Part shown: positions 45,451-55,580 of the stretch, in pieces | Numbering within the stretch: position 1 is the stretch's first letter | Layout of the letters: each line of letters opens with the position of its first letter | NCBI RefSeq assembly: GCF_000963945.1 | Contig: NZ_BAMW01000021.1 | Span: 1-64,000, forward strand | DNA length: 64,000 bases | Direction of reading: 5' to 3' | DNA from: Acetobacter indonesiensis | Lineage (GTDB): Bacteria; Pseudomonadota; Alphaproteobacteria; Acetobacterales; Acetobacteraceae | Notes under the pieces: model-generated | Seen by the model: the letters and a program-made list of their open reading frames with translations, nothing else | Told to the model about the DNA's origin: nothing | The model's database searches: none | Program-made: the position numbers and the translations under genes

Positions 45451-47862
45451 GTGCGCACTAAAAATCTGCTTTTGTCTTCCATTGCACTGTTTGCCATGCA
45501 GCATACTGCTGTAGCAGCCCAGGGCGAGGCCACTCATAAACAGACTACGCGCCATAAAGTGGCCAAACCGTCGCTATCCCACTCACAGACAAATGCGCCG
45601 GACCATCAGCCAGCCGTAGCATCCCGTCGCCACACCAAACCAACCAATGTGGAAGCGCATGAAGCAGAAAATGTTTCTGTAACAGCACGGCAGCTTACAG
45701 GGCGAGACGCCGAACAAGCAGTCTCAAAAGCCATCATGCGTCAATATGTTCCGGGCACCAGCCCGTATAAAATGCTTGATCGGCTGCCGGGCGTCAGTTT
45801 CTCCTCCACCGACGCATTTGGTATCGATAGCTTTGGTGCCAACCTGTACGTCCGCGGCTTCTTCATGAATCAGATGGGCGTCACTGTTGATGGCGTTCCA
45901 CTAAACGACCAGACTTATCAGTCAGTCAGTGGAATGAGCTTGGCATCCGCCATTATTCCTGACGACATTCAGTATATGCGTATGTCTCAAGGTGCAGGGT
46001 CTGTTGAACTTCCCTCCACCAACACCTTGGGCGGCACCATTCAGATTGGTTCGGCTGATCCGCTTGACCAACGCGGTGGGAAAGTCAGTCAGACATTTGG
46101 CAGTTATAATTCCTACCGTACTTACGTTCGACTAGATTCTGGTAAACTGAATAAAAGCGGCACCAAATTTTTCACATCCTATGCCCGCACGGATGAAGGG
46201 ATGTGGATGGGAAGTGGCGACCAGTTCATGCAGCAGGTTGATGCCAAGCTGGTTCAGCCAATTGGGGAACGCAGCCGCATGTCTGCATTCTTTAACTGGT
46301 CAAGTCTGGCGCAATGGAATTATCCAGACACCTCAGTCGGTATTCTGAAAAATCTTGGCTGGCGCACGCCCCATCTTTATCCCAACTACGCCCAAGCATA
46401 CGGTATCGCAAATGGTACCGCCAGCCTGCCCGCCGGATATGGGAATGTTCCGGGTATCGATGGCTCTGAAATTGCCATGTATGACGGCGGTCAGGCTGAA
46501 ACCAACTATATGGGCGGCCTGCATTTTGACCTTGCCCTGACTGACCACCTGACCTGGAACACAACCATATATGGTCACAGCCAGACAGGTTATTACAGCT
46601 ATACCGATAGCGAAGATCCCTCCCCCAACGGCGCTCCCTTTTCCGAAGAGGTCTGGCAGAACCGTCAGGAACGCTACGGTCTGGACACAACACTACGCTA
46701 TATTTGGGGCAGACATACTTTCGAAGGCGGTGTCTGGTATGAAAATAACAACCAGCAGGCTGGTCTCTTCAACTATCAGCAGCCCGTCCTTGGGCAGGGT
46801 TCGCCTCTAAAGGCTGTCGGACCATACAACACGTATGGACCCGCTTTTTTACAAGGCTATAATTTTCAGTGGACCACCAATGTCATGCAGTTTCATCTGC
46901 AAGACAGCATCAAGCTGACCCCCGGCCTAACACTGCACGCCGGGTTCAAATCCATGGTTGCCACAACAGCTGGCGGTGCCACGTATAATAATGCGGACTG
47001 GACCGGCGCAGATGCCCTGCCTAATGGTTCACTCACGGCATCTCAGGCTTTTCTGCCCCACGTCAATCTGGACTGGCATATCAATCCCCACCATGAAATC
47101 TATATAGACGTTGCTGAAAACATGCGCGCCTATGAAGTCTCCGCCTATGGCGTGGCTAACTCTGTCTATTCTGTACAAGATCAGGCCACTTTTCAGGCCC
47201 AGAAAAAAACGCTCGAACCGTCAAAGGCTTGGGTTTATCTGGGTGGCTACCGCTACACATCCCGCTTTGTTCAGGCAAATGCCACCATCTATCATGCCAG
47301 CCTGATCCACCCTATTCTGGCCGCAGCCGTAGGCTCACTTACCAACCCGGTGTCTCAGGTTATCGATTTTGGTCATATTTCCATGACCGGGGCTAACGGT
47401 GCGATTACCCTTACGCCCATTCACGGCCTGAATTTTACCAATACGTTAAGCTATAATAAGGGCACCTATGATCGGAATGTAGACACGGTCGGTGGATACT
47501 ATGCTCTTGCAGGCAAGAATATCGTCAACTATCCGGCCTGGATGTATAAAACGGCCCTCTCTTATACGTGGAGAGGCCTAACCGCCCATTTTGATGCGAA
47601 CTATTTTGGACGCCGCTACTATAGCTTCATGAATGATACCTCCACTCCGGGCTACTGGCTTGCCAACGCAGGCGTAGAATATCGGTTCGGGAAGCTAAGC
47701 GTGCTGAAAGATGTCACAGCCAGCTTTAATGTCTATAACCTGTTCAACAATAAATATATTTCCATGATGGGTCAGAACGACAACCCCGCCACAGGAGACT
47801 ATCAGTCTATGGAACGCGGGGCTGTCAGGCAGTTTTTTGGTACTGTCAGCGCTGCATTCTGA
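45451..47862 (+). CDS. TonB-dependent outer-membrane receptor
   Basis: About 803 aa. A signal peptide (VRTKNLLLSSIALFAMQ to VAA) is followed by a plug domain (TSPYKMLDRLPGVSF, DGVPLNDQ) and a 22-strand-type barrel ending in Phe. The start is probably GTG 45451, with GGAG 11 nt before; ATG 45373 gives a longer N-terminus that hides the signal. Ligand unknown (siderophore, vitamin or glycan). No TonB box or Fur site is clear. Confidence 0.9.
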   Translation: MRTKNLLLSSIALFAMQHTAVAAQGEATHKQTTRHKVAKPSLSHSQTNAPDHQPAVASRRHTKPTNVEAHEAENVSVTARQLTGRDAEQAVSKAIMRQYVPGTSPYKMLDRLPGVSFSSTDAFGIDSFGANLYVRGFFMNQMGVTVDGVPLNDQTYQSVSGMSLASAIIPDDIQYMRMSQGAGSVELPSTNTLGGTIQIGSADPLDQRGGKVSQTFGSYNSYRTYVRLDSGKLNKSGTKFFTSYARTDEGMWMGSGDQFMQQVDAKLVQPIGERSRMSAFFNWSSLAQWNYPDTSVGILKNLGWRTPHLYPNYAQAYGIANGTASLPAGYGNVPGIDGSEIAMYDGGQAETNYMGGLHFDLALTDHLTWNTTIYGHSQTGYYSYTDSEDPSPNGAPFSEEVWQNRQERYGLDTTLRYIWGRHTFEGGVWYENNNQQAGLFNYQQPVLGQGSPLKAVGPYNTYGPAFLQGYNFQWTTNVMQFHLQDSIKLTPGLTLHAGFKSMVATTAGGATYNNADWTGADALPNGSLTASQAFLPHVNLDWHINPHHEIYIDVAENMRAYEVSAYGVANSVYSVQDQATFQAQKKTLEPSKAWVYLGGYRYTSRFVQANATIYHASLIHPILAAAVGSLTNPVSQVIDFGHISMTGANGAITLTPIHGLNFTNTLSYNKGTYDRNVDTVGGYYALAGKNIVNYPAWMYKTALSYTWRGLTAHFDANYFGRRYYSFMNDTSTPGYWLANAGVEYRFGKLSVLKDVTASFNVYNLFNNKYISMMGQNDNPATGDYQSMERGAVRQFFGTVSAAF

Positions 47863-47869
47863 CACCAAA

Positions 47870-47908
47870 TATTCGGGTCTCTATTCTTGTTTCGTAGAGA
47901 CCCGAATA
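47870..47908. terminator. bidirectional terminator
   Basis: Perfect 14-bp inverted repeat TATTCGGGTCTCTA (47870-47883) / TAGAGACCCGAATA (47895-47908) with an 11-nt loop, between the TonB receptor and the convergent flippase gene. Confidence 0.85.
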
Positions 47909-47932
47909 AACAAATTATTGAAAATAATTTCT

Positions 47933-49276
47933 CTATTTAAAAATAGAAAGACCCTTTTTGTTTTCTCTCCCGCATAAGAAAGAGAAAACAGGAATACCGC
48001 ACACCAGTAACATAAGAAATGACGCCAGAACGCTGGAAAGTGCTGCCCCGTCTACACCCCATTGAAGAAGCAAGACATATAAGAGAGGAAAATAAACCGC
48101 TATGACTGTTATCCGTGCTCTCAACACCATCGCAATCTGCCCCAACACTGTCAGTAGCGGTTCCAGCGGCACAAGCCCGATATCCAGCAACGCGCTGGAA
48201 ACCAGCAACACAAGAATGGTTTTCTGGCCGGGCCAACTATGATGCAGCATATAGGAAAACAGACTATTCCCCACAGTAACAGTCAGAAGAAAAACCAGAA
48301 TAGAAAATGCTGCAATCAACCCGAATAATTTGAGTGTAACCTGACGCATGCCCTGCCAGTCCTGCTTATCACGAAAGCGGATAAATTCAGGATAAAGGGT
48401 TGGCAGCATCATTTGCGCAGGCTTTGAAAGTCCGTTGCTTATCTGCCGGGCTACCCGATAAACAGCCGCCTCCCCCGCACCCAGAACTGCACCGATAACC
48501 AGAGTGCCACCTTGTTGAAATACAGATTCCAGAACCTGATTGACACTTGTGCTCAGGGTAAACTTCCATATCCCCGGCACATTTCTTACAGGGCTTAAGA
48601 GTGTCCTCATAGGCAAGAAAGCGCCGGTCTGTTTACGCAAAAGATAAAGCCCTGCGCACGTGCATGACAAAAACATAGTCAACTGTGTCGCGCACCAGAC
48701 AAATAGAAAATACCCCAAACCTAAATGCAGCAAATACCCTATGCCACAACCACCTGTGCGCACGCAGGTTGTAATAAATTCATAAAATGTTACCAGCTTG
48801 AAGCGGTTACACAACCGCAACATCCCGGTTGACCACCCTGTATTCATGAACAGGATGGTCAGCATGCAGAGAAGAGCATCTGGTTTTATAGAGTCTGGCC
48901 ATCCCAGAAAAACCGGGCCTACCAGCATGATCGCTCCAAGCCCGCATATCATGCCGACTGCACCACTCAGAAAATCAGCGCGCACACAGAAGGCCAAAAT
49001 ATTATAAAACTGGTCATATTTCTTTTGACTAAACGGGGCCGTTCCGTAATGCAGAAGCGCCTGCCACGACTGAAGATGCGTAATATCAGACACTAAAGAC
49101 GCAAAGGTCGTGACCAGAATCATGACGCCAAATGCATCAAGCCCAAGTGTCTGGGCGGTCCAGGCAACATAAACAAAGCTGCACACCGCATTCACTACGC
49201 GCCCGGTAATCAAGACCCCAGTGTTGCTCAGAATACGCGTGAAAACAGAATGCGAACCAGATGCCATATGAACCAT
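47933..49276 (-). CDS. polysaccharide flippase (MATE/PST-type, Wzx-like)
   Basis: About 447 aa with 12 or more hydrophobic segments. The layout resembles O-antigen and exopolysaccharide flippases, with QGGTLVIGAVLGAGEAAVYRVARQ in the middle. It would carry lipid-linked repeat units across the inner membrane. ATG 49276 is preferred to the TTG before it. It is divergent from the first GT4 gene, 210 bp away. Confidence 0.85.
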   Translation of the reverse strand: MVHMASGSHSVFTRILSNTGVLITGRVVNAVCSFVYVAWTAQTLGLDAFGVMILVTTFASLVSDITHLQSWQALLHYGTAPFSQKKYDQFYNILAFCVRADFLSGAVGMICGLGAIMLVGPVFLGWPDSIKPDALLCMLTILFMNTGWSTGMLRLCNRFKLVTFYEFITTCVRTGGCGIGYLLHLGLGYFLFVWCATQLTMFLSCTCAGLYLLRKQTGAFLPMRTLLSPVRNVPGIWKFTLSTSVNQVLESVFQQGGTLVIGAVLGAGEAAVYRVARQISNGLSKPAQMMLPTLYPEFIRFRDKQDWQGMRQVTLKLFGLIAAFSILVFLLTVTVGNSLFSYMLHHSWPGQKTILVLLVSSALLDIGLVPLEPLLTVLGQIAMVLRARITVIAVYFPLLYVLLLQWGVDGAALSSVLASFLMLLVCGIPVFSFLCGRENKKGLSIFK

Positions 49277-49488
49277 CAAACTCTGTCTAAAATCAGCCTT
49301 TAAGGCGACGTGACAGGGTTAGAACCTGCTTTGGCCCCGAAGGCAATAAAAAGACAATTTGATTAAGAATTATTTGGCATACAGTAATTTGTGTCAAAAT
49401 TGACATATCGGGCAAAGTGCGGCAGAACTTCATTACATGCACGCCACAGGAAAAGCGTTATTTTTCAGCTTATTAAAGTATTTTTTAA

Positions 49489-50553
49489 ATGAATATCGGG
49501 TTCGTCATTCACAACATTCACCTTATGGGTGGCACAGAACGATCCGCCTGCGCCGTCATGAATGGACTTGCAGACAAGGCGCAGATTCACCTGATAGAAG
49601 TTGCCGGAACAGATGCTCCCGCTTATCCTCTGGATCCTCGGATCAATCGCACCTGTTTGTTTACCCATCCTGTCTCACTTCTTAACTCGTGGCCTCGCCT
49701 TACCGTCAGGCTGGCACGACTGATCAGACGTCTGCGGCTAGATGCGCTGGTCATAGTGGAAAGCACACACGCCCTGTATGCCGTGCTCGCTGCCCGCATT
49801 GCTGGTGTCAGAAGCATCGTGTGGGAGCATTTCAACTTCAATGTGCTGCTGGGAAAGAAGAAGCGCGGCTGGGGCCGACGGGTTGCTGCACGATGGGCCA
49901 ATGATGTCATTACACTGACCCAACGCGATATTGCATTGTGGACCGATGCAGCCTGCCCCAAAGCCCATATAACCTGTATTCCGAACATGGCTCCGGCTGC
50001 GTCAAACATCTTTTCGCCCACGGCGCATACAGTCATGGCGTTAGGACGCTTAACAACGCAAAAAGGGTTTGATCGGCTTCTCGCTGCTTGGCACCTGATT
50101 GAGGCCGATCCGCGCTCTACGGACTGGATGCTTCAGATAGTCGGGGAAGGCCCGCAACAGGCCAGTTTATCTCAGCAAGCTGAGGCCATGCAGCGCGTAA
50201 GAATTCAACCACCGACCAAGAACGTCGAAAAACTTTATGGTGACGCGGGTATCGTGGTCTCCTCATCACGCTATGAAGGCTTGCCCATGGTCCTGCTGGA
50301 GGCCTGCGCCTATGGTATTCCTGTCGTAGCTTTTGACTGTGAAACCGGACCTGCAGAAATTATCGCACATGGAGAAAGCGGCTATCTTGTGCCCCAAGGC
50401 GATATTAAAGGGCTGGCGGAAACACTCCTTCAGCTCATGGCGTCGCCTGCGTTGAGGCAAAAATTTTCCCAAGCCGCCAGCAAAAACAGTGACCGTTTCA
50501 GCAAGATCATGGTTATGCAGAAATGGACCACCCTTCTCAACATTCCGAACTGA
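49489..50553 (+). CDS. glycosyltransferase family 4
   Basis: 354-aa GT-B-fold retaining transferase. N-terminal VIHNIHLMGGTERSACAVMNGL and the C-terminal donor-site SSSRYEGLPMVLLEACAYGIPVVAFDCETGPAEII, with the EX7E pattern, are typical. First gene of the rightward glycan run with a second GT4 and a propeller protein. Sugar and acceptor unknown. Confidence 0.9.
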   Translation: MNIGFVIHNIHLMGGTERSACAVMNGLADKAQIHLIEVAGTDAPAYPLDPRINRTCLFTHPVSLLNSWPRLTVRLARLIRRLRLDALVIVESTHALYAVLAARIAGVRSIVWEHFNFNVLLGKKKRGWGRRVAARWANDVITLTQRDIALWTDAACPKAHITCIPNMAPAASNIFSPTAHTVMALGRLTTQKGFDRLLAAWHLIEADPRSTDWMLQIVGEGPQQASLSQQAEAMQRVRIQPPTKNVEKLYGDAGIVVSSSRYEGLPMVLLEACAYGIPVVAFDCETGPAEIIAHGESGYLVPQGDIKGLAETLLQLMASPALRQKFSQAASKNSDRFSKIMVMQKWTTLLNIPN

Positions 50554-50595
50554 CGCCTGATAATGCCGCACCCTAGCAGAGCAACAAAGACCGCG

Positions 50596-51708
50596 ATGCC
50601 TCGCTTGACCATCGGCATCGTTATTCATGATTTCAATCTGGGTGGGTCGGAACGGATTGCCATTCGACTAGCCAATTACTGGCGTGAGCAAGGGCATAAC
50701 ATTATAATTTTCTGTGGCCAGAAAAATGGCCAAATGCGCGACCTTCTTTCTAAAGACATCACTGTCATTCCTGCTTCACCTATCATTATACGGGGCAAAA
50801 ATTCTGTTCGTGCTCTGGCACATGCAGCGAGAAAATATTTTTCCTCTCATCTGGTCGATTTTTGTTATATTCCCGGCAATTACCACTGGCAGGTGTCTCA
50901 CCAGTTACAGAAAATAGCGCCAACGTCACGGCCAATTATTGTGTCACAAATTAGCTCGCTCATTTACAAACCAAAAAGAAAACTTATCTGTCAAAAAATA
51001 TTTAATATTCGCATGAAGTATCTTTTGAAAAAGAGCGATATTGTTGTTGCTATGGATCCGTTAACGGCCAAGCAAAGCAATTCCATCCTTAAAAGAGACG
51101 ATACTCTTACTATTCCTCTTCCTGCTTTGCCTATGCGCCCTTCTGTTCCTACGATTACCCACGCGCATACGCCTTATTCAGTTTTGGCAGCAGGTCGCCT
51201 GACCGAACAGAAGGGCTTTGACACGCTTATTAATGCCTTCCGACTTGTGGTCGATACGCACCCCGAAGCAAAACTAACTATTTGTGGAGAAGGTGAAGAT
51301 CGCCCTGCACTGGAGGCACAGATAAAATCTCTTCATTTGGAAAATAATATCCATATTCAGGGATATGTTGCTGATATCACCCCCTATCTGCGCGAAAACT
51401 CCCTCTTTGTTCTTTCTTCGCGTCGCGAAGGATACGGCGCAGTTTTACTCGAAGCGCTAGATGCCGGCTGCCGTGTGGTGACTACCGACTGCACCCCCGC
51501 TATTCGCGATATCTTTATGAATACGCCAGCAGGAAGCGTTGTTCCTGTTGATAATGTTTCAGCGCTTTCAACCGCCATTATAAAAGAACTCTCTACTTTT
51601 TCTTCCGAAAGAACATCTCATTCTGCTCAAATGGATAGATACCGAATTAATGTGGGCGGGGATCTTTATCTCGATGCTGTGCGCTCAATTCAAAAGAGTA
51701 TGCAGTAA
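50596..51708 (+). CDS. glycosyltransferase family 4
   Basis: About 370 aa. N-terminal GIVIHDFNLGGSERIAIRLANYW, and C-terminal ECGAV-like EGYGAVLLEALDAGCRVV with a retained EX7E pattern. The start is uncertain: ATG 50596 gives a typical GT4 N-terminus, ATG 50563 adds a short tail. It follows the first GT4 by 42 nt and precedes the propeller gene by 11 nt. Lower GC than flanking housekeeping genes. Confidence 0.87.
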   Translation: MPRLTIGIVIHDFNLGGSERIAIRLANYWREQGHNIIIFCGQKNGQMRDLLSKDITVIPASPIIIRGKNSVRALAHAARKYFSSHLVDFCYIPGNYHWQVSHQLQKIAPTSRPIIVSQISSLIYKPKRKLICQKIFNIRMKYLLKKSDIVVAMDPLTAKQSNSILKRDDTLTIPLPALPMRPSVPTITHAHTPYSVLAAGRLTEQKGFDTLINAFRLVVDTHPEAKLTICGEGEDRPALEAQIKSLHLENNIHIQGYVADITPYLRENSLFVLSSRREGYGAVLLEALDAGCRVVTTDCTPAIRDIFMNTPAGSVVPVDNVSALSTAIIKELSTFSSERTSHSAQMDRYRINVGGDLYLDAVRSIQKSMQ

Positions 51709-51719
51709 GGGCTTATCTC

Positions 51720-52610
51720 ATGGGACTCCGTAAAGATATCTGGAAAGTCTTTCTGGTAAAAAAAAGCCTTCAGGAAATTATGACATCGGGCTTTTTACCC
51801 GATACGGCTATCGATATAACCGGAGACCTCAAATTCTATACTTTTTTAGCTGACCCATTCGGACTTAAAGAAGATAATATTTTTTACATTTTTGCAGAAT
51901 ACTATGATTATAGAACGCGAAAAGGTATTATTGAGTGCCTTTCTTTTGATGAAAATATTACCTTGCGAGAAAGAAAAACCGTTCTTTCCGAACCCTGGCA
52001 TCTTTCCTATCCCTACGTGTTCAAACAGGATGACTGCTTTTACCTTTTACCTGAAGCGTCAAAAAACAATAAATTAACTCTTTATCAGGCCTATATATTT
52101 CCTGATAAATGGGAAAAACTTTGCGACATTGATTTGGGTGGAGATATTGCTGTTGATGCCACACCATTTTTTCATAATGGCCTGTGGTGGCTTTTTTATA
52201 TGCTGGCGACTAAGTCACCCGGTAGACAGCATGAACTTCATGTCGCTTATGCCTCTTGTTTAACCGGGCCATGGACACGCCATAAACAAAACCCAATACA
52301 AAAAGGGGCGGCATCATCCCGCCCTGGCGGCACGCCTATTATCTTACCGAATGGAAGCATCATTCTTCCCGTGCAGGACTGTCTAACGACCTATGGCCGC
52401 GGCATACGCCCCCTTATTTTTGAAGCCCTAACGCCCGACCATATTTGCTGCACCCCAGGATCACTCCTCAAAATACCGACCTCATTAGCCCCCTATAATG
52501 AAGGCCTTCATACGCTCTCCAGTATTGGCGATATGACGCTCATTGACGCAAAAAAAACTGATCTTTCAGCAAAAGGTATAGTTTTACAAATTCTTCGCGA
52601 ACTTAAATAA
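51720..52610 (+). CDS. glycosidase-like beta-propeller protein (GINT1_N-like)
   Basis: 296 aa with the pattern of a five-bladed propeller related to GH32/43/68 and to the N-terminal domain of plant glucosamine inositolphosphorylceramide transferase (WHLSYPYVFKQDDCFYLLPEAS, FFHNGLWWLFYMLA, SSRPGGTPI). This domain is found in bacterial glycan loci, often with formyl- or glycosyltransferases. AAGGG lies 8 nt before the ATG. It is the last gene of the GT4 run. Whether it is catalytic is unknown. Confidence 0.75.
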   Translation: MGLRKDIWKVFLVKKSLQEIMTSGFLPDTAIDITGDLKFYTFLADPFGLKEDNIFYIFAEYYDYRTRKGIIECLSFDENITLRERKTVLSEPWHLSYPYVFKQDDCFYLLPEASKNNKLTLYQAYIFPDKWEKLCDIDLGGDIAVDATPFFHNGLWWLFYMLATKSPGRQHELHVAYASCLTGPWTRHKQNPIQKGAASSRPGGTPIILPNGSIILPVQDCLTTYGRGIRPLIFEALTPDHICCTPGSLLKIPTSLAPYNEGLHTLSSIGDMTLIDAKKTDLSAKGIVLQILRELK

Positions 52611-52959
52611 TACCCATTAAATTCATTTTTTATCTTCAGAGAGAATTAAAAACAAAACCAAAGTTTTAATCCCTCCTTCGAACTCTACCGTATTTTTGCA
52701 CCATCACTCATTATAACCCTTACACTATTTTTTATAGCATATTGCATATTTCAAAAAAGTTTGCTTTCTTGAGCTTCCTATTTTTTTCAACATCCTTACG
52801 AGCATCCAAATGCGGCACCCAGCTTAAGTAACCTCCTTAACCGTCCATCGTCATGTTCCAGTTAAGACGCTCTCTCTTCACTTGGCCCCTCCCCTACCTA
52901 CGGAATTAAGTTCTGTAGGTTACGTTGTTTTACCTATTTTCTGTAAAGGCACTTTCCAA
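52611..52959. other. gap with leader hairpin before TonB receptor
   Basis: 349-bp AT-rich gap. The only structure seen is the hairpin at 52896-52920. I see no Fur-type box or known riboswitch. Confidence 0.4.
52896..52920 (+). promoter_or_regulatory. leader hairpin or terminator 40 nt before receptor start
   Basis: ACCTACGGAA (52896-52905) pairs with TTCTGTAGGT (52911-52920), 10 pairs including one G-U, loop TTAAG. It could end transcription from the glycan run or attenuate the receptor gene. Confidence 0.45.
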
Positions 52960-55245
52960 ATGCGCAATCCTAATTATAGTATATGCTATAATTATAAGCA
53001 CAATCGTTCTATGTTGTTTCCTCGACCTATACCTTATAAATTGTCCTGTTTGGTTGGAGCGAGTTGCCTGTTATGTGCCCTCAGCACACACCCAGCCTAT
53101 GCTGCCTCTCCTCTGGTGGAGAAAAGCAACGATAAGAACGCTGTTATCAGTGAAAAGAAACAGAAGACTGACGCTACCAAACTTGATGACAAGAAGCCTA
53201 AAGAAAGTGTTCTTGTTGTAGGACACCTTAACCGCGAACGGGCCCGTATATTTCCGGGGTTAGGGGCAGTTGATTACACCATTGATCAGAAACAGATTGC
53301 CGCAACCCCACAAGGCCAGAATGCGGCGTTCAACCAGATTCTTCTACGCGTGCCAGGTGTGGTTCTTGATAGCTATGGAGAGGTCCACGTTCGCGGCGAA
53401 CATGGTGGTCTAACTTACCGGGTGAATGGTGTGTTACTACCCGAAGGGCTAAATGGGTTTGGGCAGGAACTCGATACCCGCATCATTCAATCTGTTGACT
53501 TACTGACTGGCACCCTACCCGCTCAATTTGGGTTCCGCACTGCTGGTGTTGTCGATGTTACAACCAAAACGGGCTCCAGCCTGAAACATAACCAGTTGTC
53601 TTTATATGGCGGCAGTTACAATACCTTTGTGCCGTCTCTCCAACTTGGTGGCCAGAAGGGCAAACTTGATTATTTTACAACCTTTTCCTTCACGCATAAT
53701 ACAATAGGTATTGAAAACCCGACCGCCAGTTTTCGGCCGGTCCATGACCTGACACAACAAGGGAAAGCGTTTTCATATCTGTCCTATCACATTGATGACG
53801 CCAACCGCGTTACACTCCTGACCAGCGCATCTTATGCTGATTTTGAGATACCGAATTCATTCAAAACCTTTGACATAACAAGCCCGAACTATACTCCAAT
53901 CTATGATGTAGCCGGCGTTGATCCTCACACACCAGAAATGAACTGGGCAAAACTGGACGATAGCCAGACGGAGCAAAATTATTATGCTGTTGTTTCATAT
54001 CAACACAGTGAAGATAAACTAAATTTTCAGCTCTCTCCTTACTTCCGATATGGGCGCATTGATTACAAACCTGATCCTGTTAGAGATCTTATTTATCAAG
54101 GCGCTTCCGAGCACGAGGTTAACGACTTCACAACCGGCGGTGCTCAGTTTGACCTATCTTATGACATAGCAAAACATCACACGCTTCGTTTTGGTCTGCT
54201 TGGCCAATATACCGCTGAAAAGCTGCAAACAAATACGCTTGCTTTCCTGACGGATGAAGCTGGTAACCAGGCATCAAACGTGCCAACCAGAATTATTGAC
54301 AATACAGGAAACTGGTCTGTCGAAGCTGGAGCCTACCTTCAGGACGAATATAAAGTCACATCCAATCTGACATTTAACTATGGCATCCGCTATGATCGTT
54401 TCGCGTCTTCTTTCGGGAACGAGGGGCAACTTAGCCCCCGCGCTAACATGGTCTGGAAGCCAACACGCACAACCACCTTGCATATTGGTTACTCGCGTTA
54501 CTTTGCGCCTCCTTCACCCCAGTTTGTCTATTCCTCCACACTTGCCCGTTTTCAAGGCACAACAAATGCCGCTGAAAACACCCTGAATACCCCCACCAAA
54601 GTAGAAAAATCGCATTATGTCGATGCTGGTATTTTACAAAAAATAACTCCTAATTTTCAGATTACGATAGATGCCTATAGTAAATGGGCGCACGACCTGA
54701 CCGACCTGGGCCAATTTGGTAGAGCCGTCATACTCGCACCCTTCAGCTACAAACGTGGACGCGTCTATGGTGCAGAGTTCGGCAGTTCATGGCGGCGTGG
54801 GCACTGGTCTGTGTTTGGAAACTTTTCATTCGTGAAAACATCCGCGCGCGATATTAATTCTGCCCAATATCAATTTAGCGTCGAGGAGCTATCCTACATC
54901 AAAAACCACGCTATACAGCTTGACCACCAAGGCCTTTATACCGCAACCGCTGGTGTCTCATACGCCACCAAGCATGACATGGCTTACGTCGATTTTGTTT
55001 ACGGAAACGGTTTAAGAAGCGGCTTTGCCAACCAGGAAAAAGAGCCCGAATATGACGTGTTCAACATTGGATATGAACACACATTCACCCACGTCCCAAT
55101 CGGACATGCCTTCAAATTAAGGGCCGACATCGTCAATCTCTTTGATAAACGATACCAGTTACGAGACGGCAGTGGCGTTGGTATTTATCAGGCGCAATAT
55201 GGTCAGCGCCGGGGAGCATATTTTTCTGCAGTTTCAGAATTTTGA
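52960..55245 (+). CDS. TonB-dependent outer-membrane receptor
   Basis: About 761 aa with a long N-terminal part, a signal near LSCLVGASCLLCALS to AYAAS, a Lys-rich linker, a plug (QNAAFNQILLRVPGVVLDSYGEVHVRGEHGG), and a barrel with the C-terminal Phe of outer-membrane proteins. The start among ATG 52960, 53011 and an earlier frame from 52882 is not decided. Not closely similar to the receptor at 45451 by eye. Ligand unknown. Confidence 0.87.
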   Translation: MRNPNYSICYNYKHNRSMLFPRPIPYKLSCLVGASCLLCALSTHPAYAASPLVEKSNDKNAVISEKKQKTDATKLDDKKPKESVLVVGHLNRERARIFPGLGAVDYTIDQKQIAATPQGQNAAFNQILLRVPGVVLDSYGEVHVRGEHGGLTYRVNGVLLPEGLNGFGQELDTRIIQSVDLLTGTLPAQFGFRTAGVVDVTTKTGSSLKHNQLSLYGGSYNTFVPSLQLGGQKGKLDYFTTFSFTHNTIGIENPTASFRPVHDLTQQGKAFSYLSYHIDDANRVTLLTSASYADFEIPNSFKTFDITSPNYTPIYDVAGVDPHTPEMNWAKLDDSQTEQNYYAVVSYQHSEDKLNFQLSPYFRYGRIDYKPDPVRDLIYQGASEHEVNDFTTGGAQFDLSYDIAKHHTLRFGLLGQYTAEKLQTNTLAFLTDEAGNQASNVPTRIIDNTGNWSVEAGAYLQDEYKVTSNLTFNYGIRYDRFASSFGNEGQLSPRANMVWKPTRTTTLHIGYSRYFAPPSPQFVYSSTLARFQGTTNAAENTLNTPTKVEKSHYVDAGILQKITPNFQITIDAYSKWAHDLTDLGQFGRAVILAPFSYKRGRVYGAEFGSSWRRGHWSVFGNFSFVKTSARDINSAQYQFSVEELSYIKNHAIQLDHQGLYTATAGVSYATKHDMAYVDFVYGNGLRSGFANQEKEPEYDVFNIGYEHTFTHVPIGHAFKLRADIVNLFDKRYQLRDGSGVGIYQAQYGQRRGAYFSAVSEF

Positions 55246-55580
55246 TAAAAACTTTTAGGTTATTGTTCGGCTAAAAATTAAGGAAAGACTGTCCCTTTTG
55301 CTGCGGCAGTCTTTCCCATTTCTTACTTTACTCTTCACTCTGCAATACATTTCGACTTACGACGCTTTTCGCATCAGTCAAATAGTCATGAATCAGACAC
55401 AAAACGTGGTGTGTCTATTTTGATAAGCATAGACCCAATCTTTGCCACACATTTTTCACCTTATAAGCACACATTATGTGAGGCTTAATACTATGCTTGT
55501 CTATACTTACAAAAACTTTGGTTTATTTTATTCATTAGAATTTATTGATTAGAGATTTTTTGTTTGTGGATAATGTAATA
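55246..55580. other. gap between receptor and GT2 gene
   Basis: 335 bp. It holds the terminator at 55282-55316; the rest is AT-rich and I see no gene in it. Confidence 0.4.
55282..55316 (+). terminator. hairpin after TonB receptor
   Basis: Perfect 10-bp stem GGAAAGACTG (55282-55291) / CAGTCTTTCC (55307-55316) with a 15-nt loop. No clear T-run. Confidence 0.65.
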
